Shown here one piece after another: positions 1 through 12,838 of a DNA stretch of 64,000 bases. The stretch lies in contig OZ176055.1 of the NCBI GenBank assembly GCA_964247055.1, positions 7,812,001-7,876,000 on the forward strand, read 5' to 3'. The stretch comes from Paragordius varius. Taxonomy: Eukaryota; Nematomorpha. Positions within the stretch are counted from its first letter, which is position 1. Every line of letters starts with the position of its first letter. A program made the position numbers and the translations under genes. The notes beneath the pieces are model-generated. The model ran no database searches and was not told the origin of the DNA. It worked only from the letters and a program-made list of their open reading frames with translations.

Positions 1-3000
1 ATCTCTTCGTGATGGCGATTGACATTTTTGTTAGGGATTGAATATTTGTCCCCTGAAGACATTTGTTCCGAATCAGATTTTTCGAAATTCGGTTCACGTG
101 TTAGGCTTTTGAGAAAACTTTTGCTTTTATCTGATTCGGTACATGCTAAAAGTAGATTTTGTTTGGAGCTTGTCAACTGAAATACGAAATATTACATATA
201 TGAGTTATAAATTATTAAGAATAATTAGACTAAATTAGAAAACAAAATATTACATTCTTAAAAAAATGTTCAATTTTATAGAAAGGTTTCCGTTGTTTCT
301 TTTTCCTTGCTTCCAAAATACTCATTTTAAGTTCCTCATTTTCTTTGCTTAATAATTCAACTTCCAAATTTAAGGCATCCAGTTTATCTTGGAGCAACAC
401 TTGACAATCTTTAAGCTTGGCCTTGTTCTATATCAAAATGAATATTATACAATAACAATACCTCGTACTAGCATAAAGTATAAAGAATGCATTTTGATTT
501 TCTTATTGTCCTTGTGCAAGGCTAAAAATAAATCCCATTAAATTATTCATCGAATGGGGATTGACTTTTAAACTAACTGTATAATTAATTACCAGGATCA
601 GGATATTTTCCATGTCATTACGATAAACCATGCGTTCACATTCTAACGTTTGCAACATTTGTTGTTTATCTTGAGCATGTAAGTCACTCGCTTCCAATAG
701 TTGACGTTTCAAATTTTTAATTGTTTCATGATGCTGAATCACGGCTTTTTTGAGCTCTGCCCGTTCCAAGTTCCAAGATTCTTCGATTTTAGCCTTTCTA
801 TCGCGCCATTTCATACGTTCAACCGCATTCGACCGTTGAGACAGAGCAATTTCCTCCCGGTAGCCCTGTAGTTTGCTCTCCATCTAAAGGGAAAATGCAA
901 ATTACAGCTGGATTTTTTTAAATAATAATAAATTTATATACGGATCTCTGCTGAAATTTATAATACGATCCCACAAAAATTATATTAATCTTGTATTATA
1001 TGATAAGTTATTTTTAAGTTTTTTAAAAGTGTGTTCAGATACACTGAGGGGGAGTTTTTAATACAAAATTCGCGGGTGTAACACCGTATAAAAAAATAAA
1101 CCTATAAATGTGTCAACAAATGGATTTTTTTGATGAGCAAATATTTCATGTTAATGATGTATTCAGAACTTAATTGAGGGTCTAGTCTAGTAAGACAAAT
1201 ATTATAAACTAATAAGGGCCAATCTTTAATATATTGCCTGTATTGCTTAAAATTATTGGGTATTTAGTAATGAGGGAACATAAATATTACAACACCAATT
1301 TGAAAATCGTTTTTATAAAAATCCTATTTACAATAAATTTATAATTTATAAATGACAGGCATTTGATATATTATGTATTTTATCACCATCATATAAATAT
1401 AATGACAGCAAACTTGTGAAATAATTGATTTTAAGCGTTCGATTTCGCTCATTAGCTTAGTTCTGTTTTCATCAGTGATCACTTTTTCTTGAGCATTAGT
1501 GGCACGGAGTTCCATAGTAAGTTTTTCAAATTCTTGGCATTTTTGCCGATATTTAGCTGTAAGGGTTTGTTGATGAATCAATTGTTTTTGATACTCACTT
1601 GTATCTTTGCCTAAGGACGCTTCAGATAAATGTATGTTTGATAAAATTGGATAACTTTTCCATTTTGATTGTAAGATGTTTTGTTCCATGATGGAATTGT
1701 CATTGATCTGTTTATTGTTTTTAAAGATAACAGTTCTTAAATGTTTGTTTAACGTTTCTCTCTCGTGTCTTAAATGGTTATTATCAGTTTCTAAATCTTC
1801 TATTTTTGAATACAATTCTTTGATTTCGGTAAACGCTAAATTTCTCTGATTGCTCCACTCCTCTTGATCCTTTTTGTGCTCTTTAGTCATCCGTTCGAAT
1901 TTGCTTTGTGCAGATTTCAATAGTATTGATATCTAATGCAGAGACAATATTTATATAATTAAAATATATTTAACGCATTTTTTGAAAATTTTTATAACAT
2001 AAAATAATTTTACTTGATTAATTTTGCTGAAGAGATCGGTGGCTTGGTTACGATACTCTGTACATGAGGATTTTAGGTTACAAATCTCGTCTTGTAACCG
2101 TTCTTGGACTTCATTGAGATGCGCTTCTCGAATCTTCATATTTTCCTCAAGTTTGGCCTATATTTTTCAAACATTTAAGTTTTTTGCCTTCTAGGCGCAT
2201 GTTTGTATAAATCGCATTGTATCATAAATGAATTGTATAAATTTCTAATTAAACAGTTTTTCTGTATCCACCTCAAAATTTTATGGAAAGTCTTTTGTAT
2301 TCAAGTTTTTAATTAGCGTCACTATTTTTGCGAAGGTAAGGCGTTAGATTCTTACTCTACTTCACCATGTACCACCTCCGATTTGACACTATACTCTTTC
2401 GCAAAATGTTTTTAAATTAAGTTTGGACGCAAACGTACGTTTATTATGAAATTATTATCTCCAAATTTAGCATACAGTCAAAATTATGCAGAGTTGATCC
2501 TTTTTTAGTTTTTTAGCTCTTTTTGTAAGTAAGACCTTTGTAATTTTTAAGCAAACTCTAATTTATAACTACAAATTAAACTTCAACTGTTTTTAAAATT
2601 TTTTATATAAGTTATATAATATTTATTTGACATATTAAAAAACGTTTTGAAAAAATTATACTGCAAAATCGGGGCACAATCGTTTTTTTAAATATTTATA
2701 TAAAATATTGCCACATCATCATAAATATTTTAATCAAAACTTAGAAAATATTAATAAAAAAAACAAAATTTGCTTTGTCACGATTTTTTCGCACTAATTT
2801 TTATACAAATGTCGGCCAACAATAGTTTACGAAATATATATATATATATATATATTTAAAATTTATTTTTTAACATTTTTTATGTGAATCCCCGTGTTCC
2901 GCACCACAAAGGTTCGACTGACTGCTGAAAATATTAATCGCGCAATCGTGTCTTTTTGCATAATTATGAGAATGAGATTATATTAACAAGTTTTCGCTGT

Positions 3001-6000
3001 TAAATTGGAAGCCCATTTAAACACCATCCGATAAAAATAAGCATTTAGATTCTAAACTATTTTTACTGTAAACTATCAAAATTTGTCCTAAATATTTTAG
3101 GACATTCAAATTATTTTATATTATGTGAGCCAAATTTGTAATCTTTTATTATTTTAATTTTTTAATCTAGTATCCCAAAATAAATTATCTACACCTAATA
3201 ATAAAATAATTTATGCTTCTCTTTTAAAATTATATGCGTCATGAATAAGAAATTAAGATATTGAAATACTTTAGTGTTACTCCATTCTGACTCTTGATCG
3301 GATAGTTTGCGGGCTAATTGTTCATTCATAACTTTTAAATCTTTAAGATATTTTTCCAAATTGTCCCGCTCTGATATTATGTCTTCAACTTGTTTTTTGA
3401 TTTTTTTCAATGACTCCAACTAATTGCAACAAATATATTTAATTTAAAGATCATGATATAATAATGAAATTTCGCTAAAACAAAAATTATAAAATCACCA
3501 TACTTCAATATAAGACTAGAAAAGAAACGGCAAAAAAATGTTAACCTCTGCGAATGATCATCTTTTAACTGGCTTCCCAATCAAAAGCAACATTTTTTCA
3601 AGCAAACGCAACGTTTCAAGCAACGACTGAAAAAATATTGCGTTTGCTTGAAAAAAATGTTGCGTTTGCTTGAATATAGAATGCGTTTTCTTGATAAAAT
3701 GTTTTTCTCTTTGAAAAAATGTTGCTTTTCTTGAAAAATTGTTGCGTTTGGTTAAAAAATGTTGCGTTTGCTTGAAAATGTGTTCCTTTTGACTGAAAAA
3801 TGGTATATATATCTTTGGCAAAATATCCTAAAGCTTAGTTTTTTGCATGTTTCACATGGAATGGAAAATATATAAAAATGATTTTCACATTAAATAAAAT
3901 ATTAAGTAATAGGTATTTTAAAATACAGATCGATTTAGTATTATTTCACATTTGATTAATTGGATCGACATAAAGTTATTTTATTTAATAACCATTATAT
4001 TATCAAATATATAACATATTTGCGGTATTCCAAATATGGGAAAATGGGTCTAATTTTTTTGCTAGAAAAACTAAAGGCACCATACTAAAGTGTGAACTAA
4101 ATGAAATATGGATAGTGTCGTATTGTTTTTTTAAGCAAATCTTAAAATTCTGTTATAATATACCTCTTTTAGGCTATCATCATGTTGGTTTTGTAAAGAT
4201 TGATATTTTGTCTGAATTTGACAATATTCATTTTTAACACTTTGCAATTGTTTCTCCGTTTGGAATAGCTTATAAATTAACTCATGATTCTAGCACAAAA
4301 ATATATATTAAAAAAATGGGGACGACGCTTTTGGTTTTGGGTCCTAAGCAAAAAAGGCGGTTAAAATGATGCTTTGTGGGGAAAATGTTTGTGGTTTCAG
4401 CTCCATATATAATTTTATATATTTAAATTTTGATTAGAAAGCTCATAAAAGCGGTTAGAACATAAACAATTAATAAAATTTAATATTTGTGAATTTATTT
4501 TTTAAATTTAATAATAGTATATAAACAGTTTTCACAATAAAGTTGTTGAAAGTTAAAAAAAACTTTAAGCTGGTTTGGGTTCCAGTTTCCAAGTAAAAAT
4601 TAAAATTTAAAAACTAACTTTTCTGCCAGCCAAAGTTGGATCAAGGCTTTCGTCCGAACTCAAAGAGCTTGCACTATTGCTATTTGCTTGGGACAAAGGA
4701 AATTCACATTTATTACTATTATTAGCAGTAAGTTTGCCATTAATGGTATTTATTAATTTTTCAGCAACACTTAGAGTAGTACTCCGTGGTTTATCTCTAC
4801 TTTCATTGGTTAATTCTCTAATTTCCGGTCGTTTTTTAAAGCTTACACTTTTGTTGACATAATCTTTTGATTTTACCATATCAGAATCAGATATATTATC
4901 CTTGTTATTTGCATAATTGGGGTTAGTATTATCATATTCGATATTATTCAGCATTGAGTTTTCCCAATCATTACAACCATTCATTGCTGATACCTCTTTA
5001 GCGTTCCCATTTAATTTAGATTTTTGGTGCCTGCTGTTTTTACCATATCCGTTCAATGTTTTAATCACCGGTTCTCCCCCTTGTCCAATGTTAGACAAGT
5101 GATTTTGCAAGCTTTCATTTTCGTTTTCTAGTTCCAGGATTCGACTTCTTAGAAGCATTTCTTTTTGTTGGCATTCGTAAAGTGTTCGATCAATTTCGTG
5201 TTCGGCAGTTTTAATTTTTTCTAACAAAACCTCTTGCGAATTGTTTTTGTCGGTTAAAGGGCTTGTTGTAACCATCGTAATTTTATTATCAATATTGTTG
5301 ATATCGGAATCTAAAAATGTTAGAAAAATATTTTATATTTAGTTTGCATATATGATGTTTGTTTTTAACCAAGGGATACCTCGTTATACTTTTTAGATGT
5401 ATTCCCGTGCCTCTGATAATTTAAACAAATGCATTGCGTAAATTTTGGCTTAAACTTCATTAATTAAAAAATTTATAGTTTGTATGGCTCAAATAGAATT
5501 TATTTCATAATATTATTACCTTAAATTATTAGGTGTGTTGATAAATTTAATATGCCATATTTCAGCAAAACCTCAAAAAAGTATTTTATAATTTAATATA
5601 TATGTAACTACATTGGGTCATTAACTAATACGTGCCTAAGAAATACACAAAAAATAAGTTAAATCTTATTTCATATTTTAAAAAAATACTGATGATCATC
5701 CAGGTTTTCATTTTAGTTTTTTGCATTTATTTCTTTTATTTGGCTTTTAATTCCCATTTTTCTCTGATTCTGACATCCATTATTTAAAAAATCTCACAAA
5801 CATACAAACGGTACCCAAAATTTGACAACAAAAAAATATTCAAATTAATTTAGAAGTTTAGATTAAGAACCGAAAAGATTATACATAAGGACAAAAATGC
5901 ATAGACTACACCATTTACAATTCAAATTCACCCTTGAACAATTCAAATTTACTCTAAAATTTAATCAAGTGTTTTCGGGCTAATATAACTTATCTTTAAA

Positions 6001-8215
6001 ATGAAATATATTTTTACTACATATTTTATTTTTTTCAGCATTATATTAATTTTAAACAGAATGTCATATTTTGAAATATTAAAAAAATAAAGGAAATTTT
6101 TAATCTTAAAGGGTGAATTTGAATTGTTCAATGGTGAATTTGAACTGTAATTGGTATATTTTATTAATTTCTCTCCTTACTAAACTTTGGATCTATAAAA
6201 CCTTTTAATCTGATTCGAAAAAACAAATCCCCTTTAAATACAATTTATAACATATTTATTAAAGTTACTGCTTTTACAATATAATTGAATAACTTGGATG
6301 GATGTCCTTTATTTTGGGAAGATTAAAACTAACATATAAAATGTCAAAATACCTGATAAAAATGTTTTATTGCCTTGATTATCGATCGATTCAAGAGGTG
6401 TATTTTTAGAAATATTTACGCTTTCCGTGTTTATAAGCGTTGACGTTTCTGATAAAAAATTGGATAATTGATAATTGTTTTCAGTTTCATGCCCAATAAA
6501 ATTATTATTTATATTTGAGAGTTCTTCGTTCTGTAATTTTTTTTCGATATCTTCATTATCCGTAGATATGTAGGAGTCAGTTAAAAATGAATTAACCCGA
6601 TTGGAATTTAAAATTTTATAAGATAGGACTGGATTTTGTGTTTGATAATTGATATTTGTTTGTGAAGGGTGGGCCTTATATGAAACTGAATAAATCGGCG
6701 GTGTAATATCATTTGTTAATGAAGAATCGGAAATTAAATTATCATTATTTTTATAAATATATAGATTATCATGCCTAAGTGTTTTAACTTGCAAAATTGG
6801 TTTTCGATTACCATTATCTTTTGCTACATGGATGATGGATTCAATTTCATAACGAGGAGAATTGGTGGTTAACGCATCCACAATATAATCGTTTTCGCAT
6901 ACATCTGATTTCGCTTTCGTATTTTTATAAACGAAATTGTAAAAATATCCACTATTATTTTGTTTAATTTCACTAGCAGTATTTGTGTTTAGATTTTTAC
7001 TACATTGATTTAAATTGCTCGTTTCATCTTTTTTAATCCCTTGGAAGGAAAAACTGCTATTGTTGGTTTGAGAAGGGAGAAGATGTACATTGATTATTTT
7101 TTCATTAACTTCAATATTATTATGCTTATCCTTATTATTGTTGTGGTTTTTAGTATAATAATGTAATTCTTTAGATTTATTAATGATATTTTTATCACCG
7201 CTCCAGTTATCATTGGTATCGTTATCTGAAAACTCTGAGCTTGTTACAGAATCGGTTAATTGCGCTATTTTTCTGCAATTTTTGATAGTTTTTTCGCTTT
7301 CACTATCCGAGTCTGCAGAGGAATCCTGGTTATTTGTGTGCTCTTTTTTAGTTTCTTTATTTGGAAAATCTTTTGATAATATATTTTTCGGATCAACTAT
7401 ATTATCGCTAATCGTATTTTCACATAACGATGTAATTGATTTTTTTCTATCAAAATTATCTGTGTTGTTGAGGCCTGTTGGGATTTTCATTTGAAATACA
7501 AATTTTTTGATTGAATCCTGTTTTTTTATTTTTCCAACATCATTATTTCTCACCGTTTTAGTTAATAAATCATCAAATTTTTTGTTTTCTACTTGGCTAG
7601 CTGTTGGTGTTACCTTCAAAATATTATATAATATAAGTAAAAAAATATTTGATAAATTTCTAATTTAAAATTCTTTCTTGCACATCTAAGTAATTATATA
7701 TTTATTCATATATAAAGGTGAAATAATTTTTATGTTTCGTTTTCTTATGTGTGAAAAGTATCAATTTGATTGATTATCCGTTTTTTAAGTTAAAACTTAA
7801 CAACTGCGATTTTCCTTGGTATAATACAGACTTATATCCACTTTTTGTAAAATAACAATAAAAGCGGTAAATTAAAAATTAAAGTAACTCATCAATTGAA
7901 AAATATTGTGCTTATAATATGATCCATTATTTTTGTATATAAATATTTATTGTTAGAGACACGAAATATGAATATTGGGTTAAAAAATGTGACAACGATT
8001 ATTTGTATTTTTTTGTATTAACCGCATCATTATATTTGGACAAAAAATCAATAATTTGTTAAATCATTTAAAAAATTTAATTTATATCATTTCAAATGAG
8101 TTACCTCGATTTCGTTTGAAAGTTTAGAATAAATATTGGTTGGTCTGGAGAAATCTGATTGTTTTTCAATTGTTTGGGGGTCTTTGGGAATGTAATCATT
8201 GCCTGACTCATCCAT
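1..8215 (-). CDS. Long coiled-coil protein, 5' part of gene, 10 exons visible
   Basis: I do not recognise this protein. Exons in coding order: 8105-8215 (ATG at 8215), 6353-7613, 4619-5310, 4164-4289, 3270-3419, 2014-2157, 1414-1932, 593-883, 254-427 and <1-176. All junctions are GT/AG and stay in phase, giving about 1214 residues before the window edge. The first ~690 residues are polar, Asn/Ser/Asp-rich and probably disordered. From about residue 520 (EKIKTAEHEIDRTLYE), and densely from residue 690 on, the chain is Glu/Lys/Leu-rich heptads typical of coiled coil, for example ERAELKKAVIQHHETIKNLK. No catalytic domain or membrane segment is visible. A cytoskeletal, centrosomal or Golgi scaffold is an inference from the coiled coil only. 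Introns run from 77 to 1112 nt. The 254 splice donor is the least certain. Confidence 0.72.
2837..2858. repeat. (TA)n microsatellite
   Basis: A short pure TA tract in the 1112-nt intron between the exons at 3270-3419 and 2014-2157 of the coiled-coil gene. Nothing else recognisable was seen in that intron. Confidence 0.85.
3583..3800. repeat. Degenerate minisatellite, ~20-25 bp unit
   Basis: Reiterated copies of a unit around TTGCGTTTGCTTGAAAAA, about nine and imperfect, lie inside an intron of the coiled-coil gene. An 87-codon open frame across it is an artefact of the repeat period. Confidence 0.75.
5910..6155. mobile_element. Hairpin element with subrepeat inverted ends, copy A
   Basis: Short non-autonomous element in the intron between coiled-coil exons 2 and 3. 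The left end runs ACCATTTACAATTC followed by two units of a ~21-bp repeat (CAATTCAAATTCACCC core); the right end carries the reverse complement (GGGTGAATTTGAATTG) and finishes near TTGGT. Flanks are TA-rich. Three more copies lie at 28181-28497, 49987-50236 and 62328-62658. Confidence 0.7.
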
Positions 8216-8659
8216 AGAAAGATTTTATTTTTAAATATAAATTTTTTTCTATAAATTCTTAAACCCAACTAACATAATTTTGAATAATAATAAAACATTC
8301 ATAATTTAATATAAAATATTTTCATTTCAACAAAAGCCTATTTATTTATATTATTTGAGGTGGTAAATTAAAACCATATTTTGCAAAAATATGTATAAGG
8401 AGAGTGAGTACAAACCATGTTTATAAACTGTTACTTTCTGCAAAAGTTAAAAACATGTATATTTTTTAATCCATCTAACTAGCAAATATTTATTGAAAGT
8501 TATACAACGTGTTCCATTTTTTTTATAGTTTCATAGTTATAACTCAAAGCTGTTTATTTTTCATATAACTGAAAGAGCAACACCTAAAAGAACCTAAAAA
8601 AATTGAAATCCTGTTGTAATGTGTCTGTAAGAGTATTTTAGGCTATACCACCATATATA

Positions 8660-8886
8660 CAGTCGTGTATCCTTTATTTTATCAAAAATTTATTTTATTT
8701 TGTTAAATGGGTATAAATATGGTAAAGAATGGAAAAAACAAGAGCTCTATGGTATTAACAATATCATATTCAAAAAAGTACAAGAATTACCATAGAGCTC
8801 TTGTTTTTTTCCATTCTTTACCAAATATTTATACCCATTTAACGAAAAAAAAATAAATTTTTGATAAAATAAAGGATACATGACTG
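8660..8886. mobile_element. Tc1/mariner-type hairpin MITE, copy 1
   Basis: A 227-bp near-palindrome. It starts CAGTCGTGTATCCTTTATTT and ends with the inverse, AAAGGATACATGACTG, and TA flanks both ends (8658-8659 and 8887-8888). The arms include AACAAGAGCTCTATGGTA and its complement and are nearly full length. TA target duplications and CAGT ends fit the Tc1/mariner superfamily. There is no coding capacity. A second copy lies at 57210-57429. Confidence 0.85.
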
Positions 8887-10171
8887 TATTTTTATAGATG
8901 AATGGTTTTTAGTAGAGGTTTTTGATTATTTTAACGCTATTTATTGCATTTAATAAATACAGTCAACATCAAGAAGCATAATAGCTTGTTTTTGTCAATA
9001 AAGCAAATTCCAACTTGTGGCCTGTCAAGAACCATGTTTCTACTAAATTAAATGAAAACTTTTATAACTCATATATGGGTTTTGCGATTTATAATTATTT
9101 TTCGAAAACAAGCGCTAATAGTCAAAATGGGATAAAAAATTTAATGTCCCCTATTATTATATTAATGAGAATTTTTTTTATTTTTAATAAGTTAGATATC
9201 CAGTCATATAACGCTGTAACGAAACATTAATCACTTTAACATATGATTTTAATTTATAATTCACAAATCATATAGTTGATAATATTGGGAAAATTGGCCG
9301 TCACACATCTATCTTGTACTTTAAAAAAATATTTACACGAATATCATTCTATTTTAATTTTGATCAGTAGTCCACAGTATATCAGGCAAATGATTTAAAA
9401 CCTATACTTACTAAAAATTATGAATACAACAAATAAATATTAAGATGATTGCTATAATATATTAAATCAAATATATTTGGGTAATTAAATTGATCAGTTT
9501 ATATAGGATACATATGTTGTAACCATAAAAAAACAGATACACTTAACGAAACGTAGACATTCATTTTTATTTTGGATTAACATTATTTAAATATATATAT
9601 TATTTTGGTAAGCTGTGGCAGAAATAAATTTAAAATGTTGATTTTATAATTAAAATCTGTCACATACACTGGCACAAAATCAGATAAAAAAATTCTGATG
9701 AAATATTTATATTCTGAAAGACAAATGTATTAAAATCTGGATAATGCTTTTGGTTTAAGACCTCGAGACTCATTTAAGAATGTTTACAATTTTGTGTTGA
9801 TCCATCCATATCGAAAAATTACGGTATTTGTGAAACGCGTACAATATGCTAAATAATACTTTTTAGGGAAGGCTAAATGCTTCATTCAAACAAAAAAATT
9901 AATCATGTATCATAAACTATATTTATAAAATTTTACTTTTATATGTGGGCCTCGAAAGTCTCATATTTTTTGCCCTCAAAATGGCTTGTATACTTAAACA
10001 ACAAATGATGAGATTTTGATATAAATTTTTATATATGGTAGATTTATCAAAAAAATTATGAAAAGATGCTTAATTTAATAGAAAATATTTTCACAAATTT
10101 TGACATGACGTTTTTTATTGTATTTTGGAGATTGCAAAAATAAGTAATTAAAAAAACACCTTAATATTTCA

Positions 10172-10324
10172 AGGATGCTGAACATTTCTATTGCCTCAGA
10201 ATTTTAATTTAACAAGTTTGCTTTATTTTGGTAAATTTTTGTAAAAAAAACACAAGTTTCATTTCTGAGACGAACGAATGTTTTAATCAAATTTCTGAGG
10301 TGATAGAAATGTCAGCACCATCGA
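10172..10324. repeat. Local inverted repeat
   Basis: Arms of about 35 nt at either end pair imperfectly (ATGCTGAACATTTCTATTGC against the complement of GATAGAAATGTCAGCACCAT). Part of a degraded repeat also seen near 60490-60530. Confidence 0.5.
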
Positions 10325-10960
10325 ATTATATAGAAAAAGTTTTTATACCGTTTCCAGAATGCCTCAAAATTGTATGATAGGCTTTATTAAAATTTTGCAA
10401 ACATTTAATTTTCGAAAAAAGTATGCATATTTTTAAAAATATTGATTACAAAATTTAGAATTTAACATAGATATTTTTGCGTTTTTCACAATACCAGCTC
10501 ATATTAAACGAATCCAAAAATTTGAGATCACTTTAGGGGCTAACATCTTGAAATTATGTTTTAGATAAATATTGCTTGCTTTGATTTAGTTTGTATTATA
10601 TTTAGTGATATTTTTTGTGATGAGCATTAATTTTTCACCAAATTATATTTTTCGTCGTTTTCTGATGTGCTCGAATTTTTGATTTCGCACAATAGTGTAA
10701 TAATAAAATGCAGTATTTCTTTTTTATGTATTTTATCGTATTTATTTTTGGATTAAGTTTTCGCCAATAAAATTTTGTTAAACATAATGAGGGCAGATAT
10801 TGCCATTTTACAACAAAAGTGGAATAATTTTACTTTATCACTGGTAAGAGGACAAACCAAAAGCTTTATTATAATCCTGATATGTGATCCTATCAAAACA
10901 TATATATCACTAGTCAACAAGGTTTTGCACCACCCCATTATTTTTGTGTTTTCAGATACC
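10260..10960. repeat. Degraded interspersed repeat, copy 1
   Basis: This stretch parallels 60470-61000 at several points in order: GATGTTTTAATCAAA-like, TTTATACCGTTTC, and a later block like GACAAACCAAAAGC...ATAATCCTGATATG. Shorter pieces of the same block appear near 14650-14710 and, inverted, near 44400-44470. Family unknown. Confidence 0.4.
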
Positions 10961-11079
10961 TAATATCATGGAAAGGCCAAAACAAAAAAAAATTTGAGGC
11001 CACCAATAGGAATTTTCCAAAATTTAATTTTCAAATTTGTATTTAATTTAAAAAAAACAATCATTCCTCGTGTACATAT

Positions 11080-12838
11080 GTTTAAATATTCAAACGAGCA
11101 AGTCGATACAAGTAATATTCTAGAGCCAGGTATTTTCATTATAATTTTAGTACGAAAATGCAAAAATGATCCAAATAAATTTTGCATCTGTTGTGTTAAA
11201 TATAAATTTAAGAAAAATAATTTGCGGAATATTGATGTTATTACTGGAAAACTTTTTACAAAATATTTTGATACCAAAATTGATAATGACAGAGCATGGG
11301 CCCCCCAAAAAATATGCGACGCATGCCGAATCCTTTTGCACGGTTGGAAGAATCATAAAAATATAATGCCATTTTCCGTACCCATGATATGGCGTATCCC
11401 ATCAAATCATGATCAAGGTTCCCATAACATATATTTTAGAGTGCTATTTTTGTCTTTTTGATAATTTCAAAGCTTTTCGAGCAAAGCGATATAAAAAACC
11501 AATTGTTTACCCCGATGTACCTACCGCTATTAAACCAGTACCAAATGATCCAAATATACCAGCCCCAGTATACGATGCCACAGATGATATTTTTATTGAC
11601 GAAGACTCTACAGAAAATGTTATTGATGATCCATTAAATAAAACTTTATCTGAAAATGCCGTTGATCTTTATATTAAAAAATATAAACTGCCTAAAAATG
11701 CTGCTGAAGGGTTATTATCTCTTTTGCATGAGACAAACGTTATATCAAGCGGGAACGTTACTCGACATAGAAATAGACAATCGAAAATTTCTAAATTTTT
11801 TACGGAACTTGATAAAATTATCCACTGCAATGATATAAAAGGATTAATGGAGGAGCTTAATACTTCCTACAATCCTGAAGATTGGGCTCTTTTCGTGGAT
11901 AATATGGTTTTACTCTTATATATAATATTTAAAAGCTGAGTTTGAAGATGATATTACTCCATAAAACTAATGCCAAGAAACCAGTGGTTATTGTATATGG
12001 CCGAAAATGTAAAGAATCTTACCAAGTTTTTAAAGATACACTGGAAAAAATATCTTACAAAACTCATGGTTGGAATGTTGTGGGTGATTTTAAAGTAAAA
12101 TCCGTGATATATTTTAGGTTTTATAAATGCTGGCAGGTCTTCAGGGTGGATTCCCTAAATACCACTGCTTGTTCTGTCTATGGAATAGCAGAATGAGGCA
12201 CCAGCATTATGTAAAGAAGGGCTGGGGTGCTCGAAGTTATCTGATTGGAAATTTCAATCAAATTTTGGAGCCCCTTATAAATATTGAAAAAATATACATC
12301 CCTCCTCTGCATATATTGCTGGGAATTTTTTCAATATTTATAAAGAATCTTGAAAAAGATTCGGAGTCTTTTATTTATTTTCACAACCATTATAATCTCA
12401 GCAAAGCCAAAGCTGAGGCTGGGGTTGCTAATGGCCCATTAATCAAAAAAATTTTTGAAGATAAATCTTTTTTAAACTTATTATCTATAAAAGAAAAAAA
12501 AGGCTTTTGAAGCTTTAAAAAAATTCAACAGTGGTTTTTTAGGTATAATATATTTTTAAATATTAGGTTCACATAAGTCAAAAAATTATAAAATATTCGC
12601 TCAGGAGCTTGTAGAGAGTCATCGGATGGGTATATTATTTCATAAAATGTAGGCTGTAATATGACCATGAAGCTACACGTAATACATGAACATATCGAAA
12701 AATTCCCGCTCAATAACATTAGCGATCAAGTAGGCGAGCGTATGCATCAAGATATAAAAAGATTTGAAGCAAGATACAACGCGCGAAACAATATTAACAT
12801 GATTTCTGATTTTATCTGGAATTTTAATGCCACATAAT
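11080..12838 (+). pseudogene. Broken copy of an uncharacterised, repeatedly found invertebrate protein family
   Basis: Reading along the plus strand shows blocks that together recall a family I remember only as 'uncharacterized protein' in arthropods and Hydra: a Cys-rich N-terminal part (CICCVKY, WAPQKICDACRILLHGW, PFSVPMIWR), a CYFC motif, a PVPNDPNIPAP block, then WNVVGDF, CLFCLW, IPPLHILLGI, and near the end KLHVIHEHIEKFP and VGERMHQDIKRFEARYNARN. The final block ends at a stop at 12838. It is clearly broken, with several interruptions. The family's function is not known to me. Its patchy, multicopy occurrence suggests that it belongs to a mobile element, but I see no terminal repeats here and cannot name a class. 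The family resemblance is from memory. Confidence 0.6.

Larger units (their letters stand above)
8216..10990. other. Intergenic region 5' of the coiled-coil gene
   Basis: No convincing gene. It holds the TA-flanked hairpin element at 8660-8886, a local inverted repeat at about 10172-10324 (GAACATTTCTATTGCCTCAG against CTGAGGTGATAGAAATGTC), and from about 10260 a degraded interspersed repeat that resembles 60470-61000. The promoter of the coiled-coil gene should lie just above 8215, but I see no distinct element. Confidence 0.5.

Noticed and set aside
3558-3821. 87-codon open frame on the minus strand, rich in KQTQHF repeats
   Set aside because: It runs along a ~20-25 bp minisatellite inside an intron; the peptide repeat simply mirrors the DNA repeat.
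4677-5102. Plus-strand open frames opposite coiled-coil exon 3
   Set aside because: Antisense shadows of an exon that joins in phase with its neighbours.
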